Assembly: GCF_017302275.1 (NCBI RefSeq)
Contig: NZ_JAFLDR010000004.1
Location: 1 to 64,000, forward strand
Direction of reading: 5' to 3'
Origin: Sulfuritalea sp.
GTDB lineage: Bacteria > Pseudomonadota > Gammaproteobacteria > Burkholderiales > Rhodocyclaceae
Length of the DNA stretch: 64,000 nt
The translations under genes were made by a program, and so were the position numbers. Every line of letters begins with the position of its first letter. Position 1 is the stretch's first letter. The notes under the pieces are model-generated. The model did not search any database and was not told the origin of the DNA. It was given only the letters and a program-made list of their open reading frames with translations. Of this stretch, positions 18,423 through 27,499 are shown piece after piece.

Positions 18423-18814
18423 TTCACTTCACTCCGGATGTAGTCAGTGATGGCATCGAGCTTGGAGCCGGAGGGGAAGATGCCCTTGAAGCCGAGTTCG
18501 CGCAGGGCGTCGTGGTCCTGCGCAGGCAGGTTGCCGCCGATCACCCAGAGCTTGTCGGTCAGCCCGGCTTCTTCGAGCAGCGGCTTCAGTTTGCGGCAGA
18601 AGGGAATGTGTGAGCCGGCCATGCTGGAAAGGGAAATCACGTCGACGTCCTCTTCGAGGGCGATGCGCGCGATTTGTTCCGGCGTCTGGCGCAGTCCGGT
18701 GTAGATGACCTCGAAGCCGGCGTCCATCATGGCGCGGGCGACGACCTTGGCGCCCTGGTCGTGGCCATCGAGGCCCGGTTTGCCCAGCAAAACCTTGATG
18801 GGTCTGTTGCTCAT
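18419..18814 (-). CDS. B12-binding small subunit of acyl-CoA mutase
   Basis: This 131-aa cobalamin-binding domain carries the lower-ligand motif DGHDQGAKVVARAMMDAG (DxHxxG; His lies near residue 18) and later SSMAGSHIPF and VIGGNLPAQD, which line the nucleotide-loop pocket. It pairs with the barrel subunit encoded immediately downstream (4-base overlap) and overlaps the acyl-CoA dehydrogenase stop by 4 bases, so the three genes are coupled. Confidence 0.92.
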   Translation of the reverse strand: MSNRPIKVLLGKPGLDGHDQGAKVVARAMMDAGFEVIYTGLRQTPEQIARIALEEDVDVISLSSMAGSHIPFCRKLKPLLEEAGLTDKLWVIGGNLPAQDHDALRELGFKGIFPSGSKLDAITDYIRSEVK

Positions 18815-19944
18815 GCGGAAACTTCCTTGGCAATGATGAGTTTGAGGATTTCGCTGGTGCCGCCGCCGATCAGCGTGAAGCGCACGTCACGCAGATACCT
18901 TTGCACCGGGTATTCCATGGCGTAGCCGTAGGAGGCGAAGACGCGCGCGGCCTGGTCGCAGACCTTGGCCGCCGTTTCGGTGGCGAACAGCTTGGCCATT
19001 GCCGCCTCCTTGTGATACGGCTTGCCGGCGTCACGCCGCCAGGCGGCGTAATACACCAGGTGTTCGGCGGCTTCGAGTTCGGTGGCCATTTCGGCCAGCT
19101 TCATCTGGATCGCCTGGTAGCGGTTGATAGGCTTGCCGAACTGCTTGCGCTCGCCGGCGTAGCGCACCGCCTCGGCCAGCGCCGCGTGGGCCACGCCGAG
19201 GCCCATGGCGCCGGTGATGATGCGGATTTCGCCCAGGGTCTTGCGCAGGTGGCTTTCGCCGTCGCCTTCGGCCTGCGAGAGGCGGTGGCTGTCAGGGACG
19301 AAGCATTCGTCGAAGGCGACCTCGGACGTCGGCAGGGCCCAGACGCCCATCTTGTGGATCTCGCGGCCGATGATGAGACCCTTGAAGTGCTTTTCGACGA
19401 GGAAGATGGTGAGTTTCTTTTCCTCGCCGGCACGGGCGAAGACGGTGAAGAAGTCGGCCACCGGCGCCGAGGTGATCCAGGTCTTCTGGCCGTTGATGAC
19501 GTAGCCGCCCTCGATCTTCTTCGCCGTGGTGGCGATCGAATCGAGGTCGGAGCCGGCATTCGGCTCGGTCATGCAGATCGCGCCGATCTTCTCGCCGCGC
19601 AGCGCCGGCTTGAACAGGCGCTCGATGATGTCGGCGTTGCCCAGCAGATGCAGGAACTTGGTGCCCATCAGCGACTGCATGGCCACGGCGCCGGCCAGCG
19701 ACATCGAGCCGCGCGAGATTTCCTGCAGCGCCATGGCGAACTCGGTCAACGCCATCCCCGTACCGCCGGCATTCTCGGGATAGCGCATGCCGAAGAAGCC
19801 GAGGTCGGCGAGTTCCTGGAACAGGGCGCGCGGGTATTGCTTCGCCTCGTCCAGCGCCTCGGCCTGCGGCGCGATGCGCTCGTCGCAGAAACGCGCGAAG
19901 GTGTCGCGGATCTGTTGCTGGTCTTCAGTGAGTGCGAAGTTCAT
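18811..19944 (-). CDS. Acyl-CoA dehydrogenase, candidate oxidative decarboxylase of benzylmalonyl-type CoA esters
   Basis: This 377-aa acyl-CoA dehydrogenase has FAD/substrate motifs CMTEPNAGSDLDS and KTWITSA and the C-terminal YAMEYPVQRYLRD signature. The usual catalytic Glu (medium-chain Glu376, in the E-G-T motif) is a glycine here (G361 in LIGGGTSEI). A glutamate at about residue 239 (TLGEIRIITG) aligns with the alternative base used by isovaleryl- and long-chain acyl-CoA dehydrogenases. In the indoleacetate scheme the enzyme would turn (2-aminobenzyl)malonyl-CoA into 2-aminocinnamoyl-CoA plus CO2. Substrate assignment is by context only. Confidence 0.85.
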   Translation of the reverse strand: MNFALTEDQQQIRDTFARFCDERIAPQAEALDEAKQYPRALFQELADLGFFGMRYPENAGGTGMALTEFAMALQEISRGSMSLAGAVAMQSLMGTKFLHLLGNADIIERLFKPALRGEKIGAICMTEPNAGSDLDSIATTAKKIEGGYVINGQKTWITSAPVADFFTVFARAGEEKKLTIFLVEKHFKGLIIGREIHKMGVWALPTSEVAFDECFVPDSHRLSQAEGDGESHLRKTLGEIRIITGAMGLGVAHAALAEAVRYAGERKQFGKPINRYQAIQMKLAEMATELEAAEHLVYYAAWRRDAGKPYHKEAAMAKLFATETAAKVCDQAARVFASYGYAMEYPVQRYLRDVRFTLIGGGTSEILKLIIAKEVSA

Positions 19945-19948
19945 TGGT

Positions 19949-21631
19949 CTAGGCGGCCTCGTAGCCGTAATCGCGCTTCGCCGCCTCGGGCGTGACCACG
20001 CCGTTCCTGATTTCCTCGGCCAGCAGTTTGCGGTCGCGCTTCTTCGGGTCGCCGTAGCCGCCGCCGCCGCTGGCGACCTGGTGGTATCGGGTGCCCTTGG
20101 GCACGCCGGTGATCAGGTCCTTGTTCTTCGGCACCACGGTCTGGCCGTCGGGGTAGTACAGGCGGATGAAGTTGAGGCCGCCTTCGCCGCCGCCGAAGAG
20201 GCCGAAGGCCGGTTCGAAGTCACCGTCGCCGAAAGTCACCAGTTGCGTGTCGTCGGAGCCGATGGTGAAGATGGTTTCGACGCCGAGGCCGCCGCGCCAT
20301 TCGCCGGCGCCGGCCGAGTCGGTCAGCAGTTCGTGGCGGATCAGGGTGTGCGGCGTTTGCTGCTCGAACATCTCGTAGTCCTGGTCGAGCACGCCGCCGG
20401 AGGCGTCGATCATGCCGATGTGGTCGTAGCCGTCGGTGCCCTGCATCGCGCCGGAGCCACCCTTCAAGCCCATGAAGCCGATGTCCACGTACTTCTCGTT
20501 GTTCTTCGGATCGAGGCCGGTGGTCAGCGATGCCAGCAGGTTGTTCCAGCCGGCGGTAACGCGGTCGGGCATCACCGGGGCCAGCGCGCGCTGGATGGCG
20601 TCGGCATTGGGCGGGCAGAGGTGGTTGCCGAAGGTGGTGGCCTTCGGGTAGGCCGCATTCAGTATCGTGCCGCTCGGGATCACGATCTCGATCGGTTGCA
20701 CCATGCCTTCGTTGTGCGGGATGTCCGGGTTCACCATCTGCAGCAGGGTGAGGATGGTGGCGGAGGCGCTGGAAGTGAAGGTGCCGTTCACGAAGCCGTT
20801 GGTCTGCGGGTCGGTCTTCGAGTAGTCGAACTTGATGTGCTTGTCCTTGACTTCGATATCGACGCGGATGGTGTACTTCGAGCCGACGAAGCGGCCATCG
20901 AAGTACACGTAGCCTTCGCCCGAGTACTTGCCGTTGGGGATCTTGGCGATCTCGGCTTCCATCATCTTGCGCGTGGCCTCGAACAGGGCCTGCTTGTGGC
21001 TTTCGTAGCTTTCGATGCCGTACTTCTTCAGCAACTCCAGCAGGCGGCGCTCACCGACGGTGCAGGCGCCCATCTCCGCCTTCATGTCGTGCTGCACGAT
21101 GTCGAGGCGCACGTTGGCGAAGATCAGGTTCCACACGTCCTTGCGCAGCTTGCCGCGCTCGACCACCTTGACCGGCGGGATGCGCAGGGCTTCCTGCCAG
21201 ACTTCGACCGCGTTCGGGTTGTAGCCGCCGGCGACGTTGCCGCCGATGTCGGCCTGATGGCCCTTGACCGCCGTCCAGGCCACCAGCTTGTCCTCGAAGA
21301 ACACCGGTTTGAAGGCGGCGACGTCGTTGTTCTGGTTGCCCAGGCTGAAGACGTCGTTGTGGAAGATCACGTCGCCCGGATAGATCTCGTCGCCGAAGTA
21401 TTCCTTGATGTACTTGCACACCGGCGCCAGCGAGAAGGCCAGGATGGGCAGGTTCTCGGTCTGCTCCAGCATGTTGCCATCGGCATCGTAGAGTCCGGTG
21501 ACGTAGTCCTTGGCCTCGCACAGGATGGGCGAGCGCGTGGTCTGCTCCATTGAAATACTCATCTCGTCGGTGATCGACTTGAAGGTCCGCGCATAGACGG
21601 AAAGCAGGATGGGATCGATCTTGGTGCTCAT
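19949..21631 (-). CDS. Hydantoinase B / oxoprolinase-type subunit
   Basis: This 560-aa protein of the HyuB family has the family landmarks SPILCEAKDYVTGLYDADG, HNDVFSLGNQNNDVAAFKPV, GHQADIGG and, near the C-terminus, ASGGGGYGDPKKRD. With HyuA it forms ATP-dependent cyclic-amide hydrolases or carboxylases (hydantoinase, 5-oxoprolinase, acetone and acetophenone carboxylases). In the indoleacetate pathway a HyuAB-like enzyme opens the lactam ring of 2-oxoindole-3-acetate. The ATG at 21631 overlaps the HyuA stop by 4 bases; the much longer upstream frame is a shadow of hyuA. Confidence 0.88.
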   Translation of the reverse strand: MSTKIDPILLSVYARTFKSITDEMSISMEQTTRSPILCEAKDYVTGLYDADGNMLEQTENLPILAFSLAPVCKYIKEYFGDEIYPGDVIFHNDVFSLGNQNNDVAAFKPVFFEDKLVAWTAVKGHQADIGGNVAGGYNPNAVEVWQEALRIPPVKVVERGKLRKDVWNLIFANVRLDIVQHDMKAEMGACTVGERRLLELLKKYGIESYESHKQALFEATRKMMEAEIAKIPNGKYSGEGYVYFDGRFVGSKYTIRVDIEVKDKHIKFDYSKTDPQTNGFVNGTFTSSASATILTLLQMVNPDIPHNEGMVQPIEIVIPSGTILNAAYPKATTFGNHLCPPNADAIQRALAPVMPDRVTAGWNNLLASLTTGLDPKNNEKYVDIGFMGLKGGSGAMQGTDGYDHIGMIDASGGVLDQDYEMFEQQTPHTLIRHELLTDSAGAGEWRGGLGVETIFTIGSDDTQLVTFGDGDFEPAFGLFGGGEGGLNFIRLYYPDGQTVVPKNKDLITGVPKGTRYHQVASGGGGYGDPKKRDRKLLAEEIRNGVVTPEAAKRDYGYEAA

Positions 21632-23754
21632 GCTGTTACCTCCTGTTTGTCCTTGAAGCAGGCCGTGGCGAGATCCTCGCGGCCCTTCTGCCAGATGACG
21701 AAGGAACCCAGGGCATCCACCGCGCAGTCGTAGGCGTCGCTGACGAAGATGGCCGTGGTGACCTGCTCGATCATCGCCGGGCCGGTGATGCGGTTGCCGA
21801 AATGCATCTTGTGCCCGTCGTAGACCGGGGTGTCGCGGAAGGTCTTGGTTTCCGGGATGTACATGCTGCGCTTGCCCTTCAGTGCCTTTGAGGCATCGGC
21901 GCCGTCCCAGGCCTCCCGGCGATAGGTCGGCTTGTCGGTGATGCCGATCGCCTGGACGCGGACATTGATGATTTCCATCGGCGTCTTCTCGGCTTCCAGC
22001 GAATAGCCGTACAAGCGGTTGTGCTCGGCGTTGAAGGCGGCGGCGATGGCGACGGTATCGCGGGCGTCGATCAGTTCGCGCGGCACCTTGAAGGACACCT
22101 CGTGGTACTGCTTGATGTAGCGGCAGTCGAACTTGACTTCGTAGCGGCGGCGTTCTTCGGCGATGCGCTCCTCGACCAGTTGCCGTGTGCCCTCGGCCGA
22201 CATCTCGTCGATCATCGAGGTCAGTTTCGCCCAGTCGATGGCTTCGAGGCGGGCGACGAAGGTGCGCACGAAGTCGTGCTTGAGTTCGCTCATCAGCATG
22301 CCGAAGGCGCACAGCACCGAGGATTCGCGCGGCACGATCTGCAGCGGGATTTCGAGCTCGCTGCAGATCAGGCAGGAATGGATCGGGCCGGCGCCGCCGG
22401 CGGGAATGAAGGGGAATTCGCGCGGATCGAAGCCGCGCTTGATGGTCACCTCGCGCACGCCCTGGGCCATGTTGTTGCAGGCGACGCGGTACATTCCGGC
22501 CGCGGCTTCCTCGATCGACAGGCCCATGGGTTTGGCGATGTGCTCCTCGATCGCGGCGCGTGCGGCGGCGGCGTCGAGCTTCATCCGGCCGCCGGCGAAG
22601 AAGCCAGGGTCGAGGTAGCCGAGCACCACGTTGGCGTCGGTGGTGGCCGGCAGCCGGCCGCCCTTGCTGTAGCAGGCCGGGCCGGGGTCGGCGCCGGCGC
22701 TTTGCGGGCCCATGCGCAGCATGCCGCCTTCGTCGAGCCAGCCGATCGAGCCGCCGCCGGCGCCGATGGTGTGGATGTCGAGCATGGGCAGGGCGATCTT
22801 GTGGCGGGCGATTTCGCCGTCGTTCTTGATCATCGGCGCATCGACCGCGACTGATGCCTCGAAGCTGGTGCCGCCCATGTCGGTGGTGATGCACTTGTTC
22901 TGGCCGTGCAGGCGCACGTAGAACAGCCCGGCGCCGGGGCCGCCGGCGGGACCGGAGAGCAGCGTAAGCGCAGCCTTCTCGCGCGCCAGCTGCGGCGAGA
23001 TGACGCCGCCATTGGACTGCATGATCAGCAGCAGATTCTTGAAGCCGATACCCTTGAGGCGGCCGACCAGTTGGTCGAGGTAATGGTTCAGCTTGGGGCC
23101 GACGTAGGAATTCAGCGCCGTGGTGCTGACGCGCTCGTAGAAGCGGATCGAGGGCAGAAGGTCGGTCGACACCGATAGATAGGCGCCGGGCATTTCCTTG
23201 CGCACGAGTTCCGCCGCCGCCTGCTCGTGGGCAGGATTGGCGAAAGAGTTCATGAAGCAGATCGACACCGCCTGCACGCCTTCCTGCTTGTACAGGGCAA
23301 TCGCCTGCTTGATCTGCGCCAGGTCGAGCGCGGTCGTCTCCTTGCCATCACGGTCGAGGCGGCCCGTGATACCGGCACGCAGATAGCGCGGCACCAGCGG
23401 CTTGACGTTGGTGTAGCGGTTGTTGTACTGCTCCTCGCGGATGCCGCGGCGCATTTCCAGCGCGTCGCGCACCCCTTCGGTGGTCAGCAGGCCGCATTTC
23501 GCGCCGGTGCCGGTCAGGGTCGCGTTGGTCGTTACCGTGGTGCCATGCACGATGGTGTCGATGGTCGGCGCGAAGGCTTCCAGCGACAGCGGCGGAATCA
23601 TGCTGGCGGCAATGTCGGTGAGGCCGTTGACCACCGCGATCGAAGGATCGGATGGCGTGGACAAGGTCTTGAAAATCGCCGGCTCGGCGTCGTCGCGGGT
23701 GACGACGAAGTCCGTGAAAGTGCCGCCGACGTCGATTCCGATCTTAAGCGCCAT
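21628..23754 (-). CDS. Hydantoinase A / oxoprolinase-type ATPase subunit
   Basis: This 708-aa HyuA-family protein belongs to the actin-like ATPase fold. Phosphate-binding motifs are visible at the N-terminus (KIGIDVGGTFTDFVVT) and near residue 295 (TDMGGTSFEASVA), with GAGGGSIGWLDEGG between them and the C-terminal domain. It would supply the ATP-driven activation for ring opening by the partner encoded immediately downstream. The related acetophenone carboxylase uses similar subunits, so a carboxylase reaction is the main alternative; the neighbouring Mo-hydroxylase, CoA-transferase and mutase favour lactam hydrolysis. Confidence 0.88.
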   Translation of the reverse strand: MALKIGIDVGGTFTDFVVTRDDAEPAIFKTLSTPSDPSIAVVNGLTDIAASMIPPLSLEAFAPTIDTIVHGTTVTTNATLTGTGAKCGLLTTEGVRDALEMRRGIREEQYNNRYTNVKPLVPRYLRAGITGRLDRDGKETTALDLAQIKQAIALYKQEGVQAVSICFMNSFANPAHEQAAAELVRKEMPGAYLSVSTDLLPSIRFYERVSTTALNSYVGPKLNHYLDQLVGRLKGIGFKNLLLIMQSNGGVISPQLAREKAALTLLSGPAGGPGAGLFYVRLHGQNKCITTDMGGTSFEASVAVDAPMIKNDGEIARHKIALPMLDIHTIGAGGGSIGWLDEGGMLRMGPQSAGADPGPACYSKGGRLPATTDANVVLGYLDPGFFAGGRMKLDAAAARAAIEEHIAKPMGLSIEEAAAGMYRVACNNMAQGVREVTIKRGFDPREFPFIPAGGAGPIHSCLICSELEIPLQIVPRESSVLCAFGMLMSELKHDFVRTFVARLEAIDWAKLTSMIDEMSAEGTRQLVEERIAEERRRYEVKFDCRYIKQYHEVSFKVPRELIDARDTVAIAAAFNAEHNRLYGYSLEAEKTPMEIINVRVQAIGITDKPTYRREAWDGADASKALKGKRSMYIPETKTFRDTPVYDGHKMHFGNRITGPAMIEQVTTAIFVSDAYDCAVDALGSFVIWQKGREDLATACFKDKQEVTA

Positions 23755-23791
23755 GAGTTCTGCTCCGTGTATTCATCAGGTTGTTCCGGTT

Positions 23792-25309
23792 TCAGGCGGT
23801 TTGCGCGACCATCTGCCGCACGTCTTCCTTGCGTATCTTGCCCAGCGCGGTCTTGGGCAAGGCCTTGACCAGCACCACTTCCTTGGGATGTTTGAATCTT
23901 GCGATGCGGCCTTCCAGAAGCTTCATTACCTGCTCGCTGCTGAGCGTGCTGTTTTCCCTGGGTACCACCACGGCGACCACGATCTCGCCCCAGCGTACGT
24001 CGGGCTTGCCGATCACCGTGGCTTCGGCGATGTCCGGCGACTCGATCAGCAGGTTTTCGATCTCCGCCGGGTAAATGTTCTCGCCGCCCGAGATGATCAT
24101 TTCCTTGCTGCGGCCATCGACATAGAGGAATCCGTCCTCGTCGAGGTGGCCCATGTCGCCGCTGCGGAACCAGCCATTCTCGAGCACGGCGGTGGTGGCT
24201 TGTGGCGCCTGCCAGTAGCCGCTCATGACGTTGTCGCCCTTGATCAGTATCTCGCCGGTTTCGCCGGGCTTGACGTCGAGGCCGTTACTGTCCACCAGGC
24301 GCAACTGGCAATGCAGGCCAACCCGGCCGGTGGAGCCGACCTTGCGCATCGCGTCGTCGGCCTTGAGGTAGACAGCGATCGGGCAGGTCTCGGTCGAGCC
24401 ATAGACCTGTACCAGCGGCACGCCCTTGGCATGGACGGCGAGGATCACGTGACGCGGTACGATGCTCGAGCCGGTGGTGATCATGCGCAGGTGTGAAAAG
24501 TCGGCGCTGGCCCAACGGCGATGCGCCATCATCATGTCGAGTTGCGCCGGGACCAGCACGGTCAGCGTGATGTTTTCGCGTTCGAGGGCATCGAAGGTCA
24601 GGTCGGGATCGAACTTCGCATGCAGCACCACCGTGCAGCCGGCTTGCAGGGCCGGCGTGGTGAGGTTGTTGAGGCCGCCGACATGGAATAGCGGGAGGGT
24701 GTTGAGGATCACGTCGCCGGCCGTCAAACCGTGCATGTCCACGCTGTTGGCGGCATTGCAGGCGATCGCGCGCTGCGCCAGCAAAACGCCTTTGGGTTTG
24801 CCGGTCGAGCCCGACGTATAGCAGATCAAGAGCGGCGTTTCTTCGTCGATGGCGGGATCGCGTGGTGCCGGCAGCGTGCCTTGCGCGCAGAAGTCGTCCC
24901 AGTTCGTCCAGCCAGCGGACGGCGCGCCGATGGCGACCAGGACCATGCCGGCCAGCGCCTCGCCGATGCCTTGGGTCTGGGCGAGGAATTCCGCTTCGAC
25001 GATCAGCACCCTGGGCGGGCAGTCCTGCAACATCTGCCTGTGCTCGGGCGCCGCCAGCCGCCAGTTGAGCGGCATGAAGAGGGCGCCCAGCCGGGCGCAG
25101 GAAAACAACAATGCCAGCATTTCCGGGCGGTTGAAGCCGAGGAAGGATACGCAGTCGCCGCGCTTCACGCCGGAAGCCGCCAGAGCCGCGGCAATGCGCT
25201 CGACCATGGCCGAAAACCCGGCATAGGAAATATGCCGGCCGGAAAAGCGGATGGCGGTCTTGTCCGGGATGCGCCCGGCGTTGTCCGAAATCCAGTTCGC
25301 CACACTCAT
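23792..25309 (-). CDS. AMP-forming acyl-CoA ligase (fatty-acyl/aryl type)
   Basis: This 505-aa adenylate-forming enzyme has the P-loop YTSGSTGKPKGV near residue 170, the A5 motif QVYGSTETCP, the A7 motif FRSGDMGHLDEDGFLYVDGR and the A10 lysine in PKTALGKIRK near the C-terminus. All catalytic motifs are intact. In characterised auxin degraders an indoleacetate-CoA ligase is co-encoded, and this gene occupies that place, but whether it activates indoleacetate, indole derivatives or aminobenzoate cannot be told. The start at 25309 gives the family N-terminus; the longer frame adds 19 unrelated residues. A short-form dispersed repeat lies within the coding region (24496-24520). Confidence 0.88.
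   Translation of the reverse strand: MSVANWISDNAGRIPDKTAIRFSGRHISYAGFSAMVERIAAALAASGVKRGDCVSFLGFNRPEMLALLFSCARLGALFMPLNWRLAAPEHRQMLQDCPPRVLIVEAEFLAQTQGIGEALAGMVLVAIGAPSAGWTNWDDFCAQGTLPAPRDPAIDEETPLLICYTSGSTGKPKGVLLAQRAIACNAANSVDMHGLTAGDVILNTLPLFHVGGLNNLTTPALQAGCTVVLHAKFDPDLTFDALERENITLTVLVPAQLDMMMAHRRWASADFSHLRMITTGSSIVPRHVILAVHAKGVPLVQVYGSTETCPIAVYLKADDAMRKVGSTGRVGLHCQLRLVDSNGLDVKPGETGEILIKGDNVMSGYWQAPQATTAVLENGWFRSGDMGHLDEDGFLYVDGRSKEMIISGGENIYPAEIENLLIESPDIAEATVIGKPDVRWGEIVVAVVVPRENSTLSSEQVMKLLEGRIARFKHPKEVVLVKALPKTALGKIRKEDVRQMVAQTA
24496..24520 (+). repeat. Dispersed repeat, short form, within ligase coding sequence
   Basis: AAAAGTCGGCGCTGGCCCAA followed by CGGCG matches the short-form consensus at all but one defined position. 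It codes on the minus strand for RRWASADFS, a segment that is also recognisable in related ligases, so either the repeat inserted there and was kept, or the match is convergent. Confidence 0.55.
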
Positions 25310-25421
25310 TGGACCATCCCCCCGGCCCCCTTCGCAGTGAAGGAGATGCCCCCGGTTCGCGGGCAAAGCCCGCTCAAGGTCGCTGGCTGTGCCACCTTTG
25401 GGACGGTCCGGCGGGTGGCGC

Positions 25422-26627
25422 TCACGCGTCGCCGACTTCCAGGACGACGGACATGGCGGTATCGCCCGCCGCGCAGCCGGTGAACAGGCCGAAGCCGCCG
25501 CCCTTCATGGCCAGTTCCTCGATCAGTTCGATGATGGCGCGGGTGCCCATGGGTGCCTGCGGATGGCCCCAGACCAGCGAACAGCCGTAGTTGTTCATGG
25601 TGTTGAGGTCGCAGCCGGTCTGTTTGGCGAAGTAGAGGTCGTTGACCGCAAACGGGTTGTGCGTCTTGATCACCTTCATGTCGGCGATCGTCTTGCCGGC
25701 CTGCTCCAGGGCGCGTTTGGCCGCCGGCACCGTGGCTTCCGGCATGAAGGCCACCGGCACGCGGGCGAGGCCGAAGCCGTGCAGGCGCACCGCGATGTTC
25801 TTGTCGGTGGCAAGCTCGCGCGCCATTTCGCCGCTGGTGACGATGATCGCCGCATTGCCGTCGGCCGGGTGGGTCTGGCCGCCGAAGGTGACGCAGCCGC
25901 CGGCCATCACCGGCTTCAGCTTGGCGAGGCCTTCGGGCGTGGAATGCGAAATGCCTTCGTCGCCGGCCATGCTGCCCGCCGACTTCTTGAAGTTGGGCGC
26001 CGGCACGTCGAACGGCAGGGTCATGAAACGCCTGAGGAAGGCCGAGTCGTTCTCGAGCGACATGCGGTACTGTTCCTCGCGGCGCAGCACCAGCGCGTGC
26101 TGCTCGGCCGTGCCGATGCCGTGTTTGGTGGCGACGTTCTCCGCCGTTTGCAGCATGGCATGCGGCCCCAGCGGGTCGCAGTTGAAGTTATCCATCACCC
26201 AGTCTTCGGCGGCACCGGTGCCGCCCGGGCCTTTCGGGTTCGGGTAGTAGAGGTGAGGGCCGTTGGAGGTGCGGTCGCAATTGATGGCTAGCGCCACCGA
26301 GGACATGCCGACTTCGATTTCCTGGGCGGCAGCAAGCAGGCTGCGCACGCCGGTGGCGCAGGCTTGCATCAGCGTCGGGCCGCCGGCCTGGCCGGCGCCG
26401 ATCAGGCCGGTGAGCCAGGGCAGGCCGTAGAAGGAATGCTTCTGCGGCACCGAGAATCCCAGTACGCCATAGTCGAAGACCTTGGGGTCGAGCTTGCGCT
26501 TCGCCAGTTCGGCTTTGGCGACATGGGCGGCGAATTCCACGCTGTGCAGGTTGGCGAAGCTGCCCTGCCAGCGGGCGAAGGGAGTGCTCCAATAAGCGCC
26601 GTAGGGGATTTCTGCTTTGTAGGTCAT
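25422..26627 (-). CDS. Thiolase-family protein
   Basis: This 401-aa thiolase has the nucleophile cysteine at about residue 90 (TLMQACATGVRS), the conserved histidine region KTHNPFAVND and, near the C-terminus, GCSLVWGHPQAPMGTR followed by FTGCAAGDTA with the second active-site Cys. It resembles thiolases of anaerobic aromatic pathways rather than acetyl-CoA acetyltransferases. The expected role is cleavage of a 3-oxo-3-(2-aminophenyl)propionyl-CoA into 2-aminobenzoyl-CoA and acetyl-CoA. It is the first enzyme gene after the regulator; no hydratase or hydroxyacyl-CoA dehydrogenase accompanies it. Confidence 0.85.
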   Translation of the reverse strand: MTYKAEIPYGAYWSTPFARWQGSFANLHSVEFAAHVAKAELAKRKLDPKVFDYGVLGFSVPQKHSFYGLPWLTGLIGAGQAGGPTLMQACATGVRSLLAAAQEIEVGMSSVALAINCDRTSNGPHLYYPNPKGPGGTGAAEDWVMDNFNCDPLGPHAMLQTAENVATKHGIGTAEQHALVLRREEQYRMSLENDSAFLRRFMTLPFDVPAPNFKKSAGSMAGDEGISHSTPEGLAKLKPVMAGGCVTFGGQTHPADGNAAIIVTSGEMARELATDKNIAVRLHGFGLARVPVAFMPEATVPAAKRALEQAGKTIADMKVIKTHNPFAVNDLYFAKQTGCDLNTMNNYGCSLVWGHPQAPMGTRAIIELIEELAMKGGGFGLFTGCAAGDTAMSVVLEVGDA

Positions 26628-26697
26628 GGCTCGGTTCGGGATGGGTGGCAGTTCTGAAATGTCGCGGGTTGCGCCGCGGCTCGTGTCGACATTCGTT

Positions 26698-27405
26698 TTA
26701 TGGCCCTGAGGCGTGTTGTTCCGCGGCCTTTTCCTTGTCGATCTGTTCGATCGCCTTGACCAGAAAGAGCCTGGCCGCCTCCAGGTGCTTGTGCATCGCC
26801 GTCGCAGCGGCGTCGGCGTCGCGTTTCTTGAACGCGGCGTGGATGTATTTCATGCCGGTCAGGGCGGCCTTGCGGGCGGCCGGGTCGCCCAGGGTCAGTA
26901 CGCGCAGGAAACGCACATGGCCGACATACTGGTCGAGCAGCTTGGACATGCGCCGGTTGGGCACCAGCGCCCGCCAGGCATAGTGGAAGCGGCTGTTGGC
27001 CTCGAGGAAGGCACGAAAGTCGCCGCTTTTTTCGGCGGCGACCGCATCGTCTATTGCCGAGGACATGCTGGCCAGGTCGCTGGTTCCGGTCACTTCGGCG
27101 ACGGCGCTGCGGGCAGCCGCCGGTTCCAGCAGGAAGCGCAGTTCGTAGATTTCAGCGATGTCGGCATCGGTCAGTTCGGGAACCACGAAGCCGCGCCCTT
27201 CGACCACGATCATGCCTTCGCTTTCGAGCCGGGCGAGGGCTTCGCGCACCGGGGTTCGCGATACGCCTAGCTGCGCCGCGAGGCTGACTTCCTGAAGGCG
27301 CTCACCGGGGCGGATATGATGGCTGCCGATGTTGTCGCGCAACTGGTTGTAGACCCGGTCGGCCAGGCCTGCCGGTCGTTCCAGGGGCTTGATTGACGTG
27401 TTCAT
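26698..27405 (-). CDS. GntR-family (FCD domain) transcriptional regulator
   Basis: This 235-aa regulator has an N-terminal winged helix-turn-helix (residues about 17-80; LAAQLGVSRTPVREALARLE is the recognition region) and a C-terminal FCD ligand domain with helical ELRFLLEPAAARSAV and a metal-binding-type His pattern (FRAFLEANSRFHYA, MHKHLEA). FCD regulators usually repress by binding short palindromes and release them on binding an organic acid. It heads the leftward train and is divergent from the MeaB gene; the 94-bp gap holds a TACTG-N6-CAGTA palindrome overlapping its own predicted -10 box. Confidence 0.9.
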   Translation of the reverse strand: MNTSIKPLERPAGLADRVYNQLRDNIGSHHIRPGERLQEVSLAAQLGVSRTPVREALARLESEGMIVVEGRGFVVPELTDADIAEIYELRFLLEPAAARSAVAEVTGTSDLASMSSAIDDAVAAEKSGDFRAFLEANSRFHYAWRALVPNRRMSKLLDQYVGHVRFLRVLTLGDPAARKAALTGMKYIHAAFKKRDADAAATAMHKHLEAARLFLVKAIEQIDKEKAAEQHASGP

Positions 27406-27442
27406 GGCAGAATCGATCGCACTGTTGCGCTCGCGTCATGGA

Positions 27443-27481
27443 ATACTGGATACTGTATACGCAGTACACAGAGGGTGTCAA
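27443..27481. promoter_or_regulatory. Divergent promoters with GntR-type operator
   Basis: On the minus strand TTGACA (27481-27476) is followed after 16 bases by TATACA (27459-27454), a good sigma-70 promoter for the regulator and catabolic train. A plus-strand candidate is TTGCGC (27425-27430), 18 bases, GATACT (27449-27454). The palindrome TACTGTATACGCAGTA (27451-27466) overlaps both, and an extra ATACTG half site occurs at 27443. This fits repression of both directions by the adjacent FCD-GntR protein. Confidence 0.7.
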
Positions 27482-27499
27482 TAGCAACGGGTGCAACGC

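Noticed and set aside
16809-18814. Methylmalonyl-CoA mutase of propionate metabolism or 2-hydroxyisobutyryl-CoA mutase
   Set aside because: Several substrate-contact residues differ from the first and the Ile/Asp signature of the second is absent; context also disagrees.
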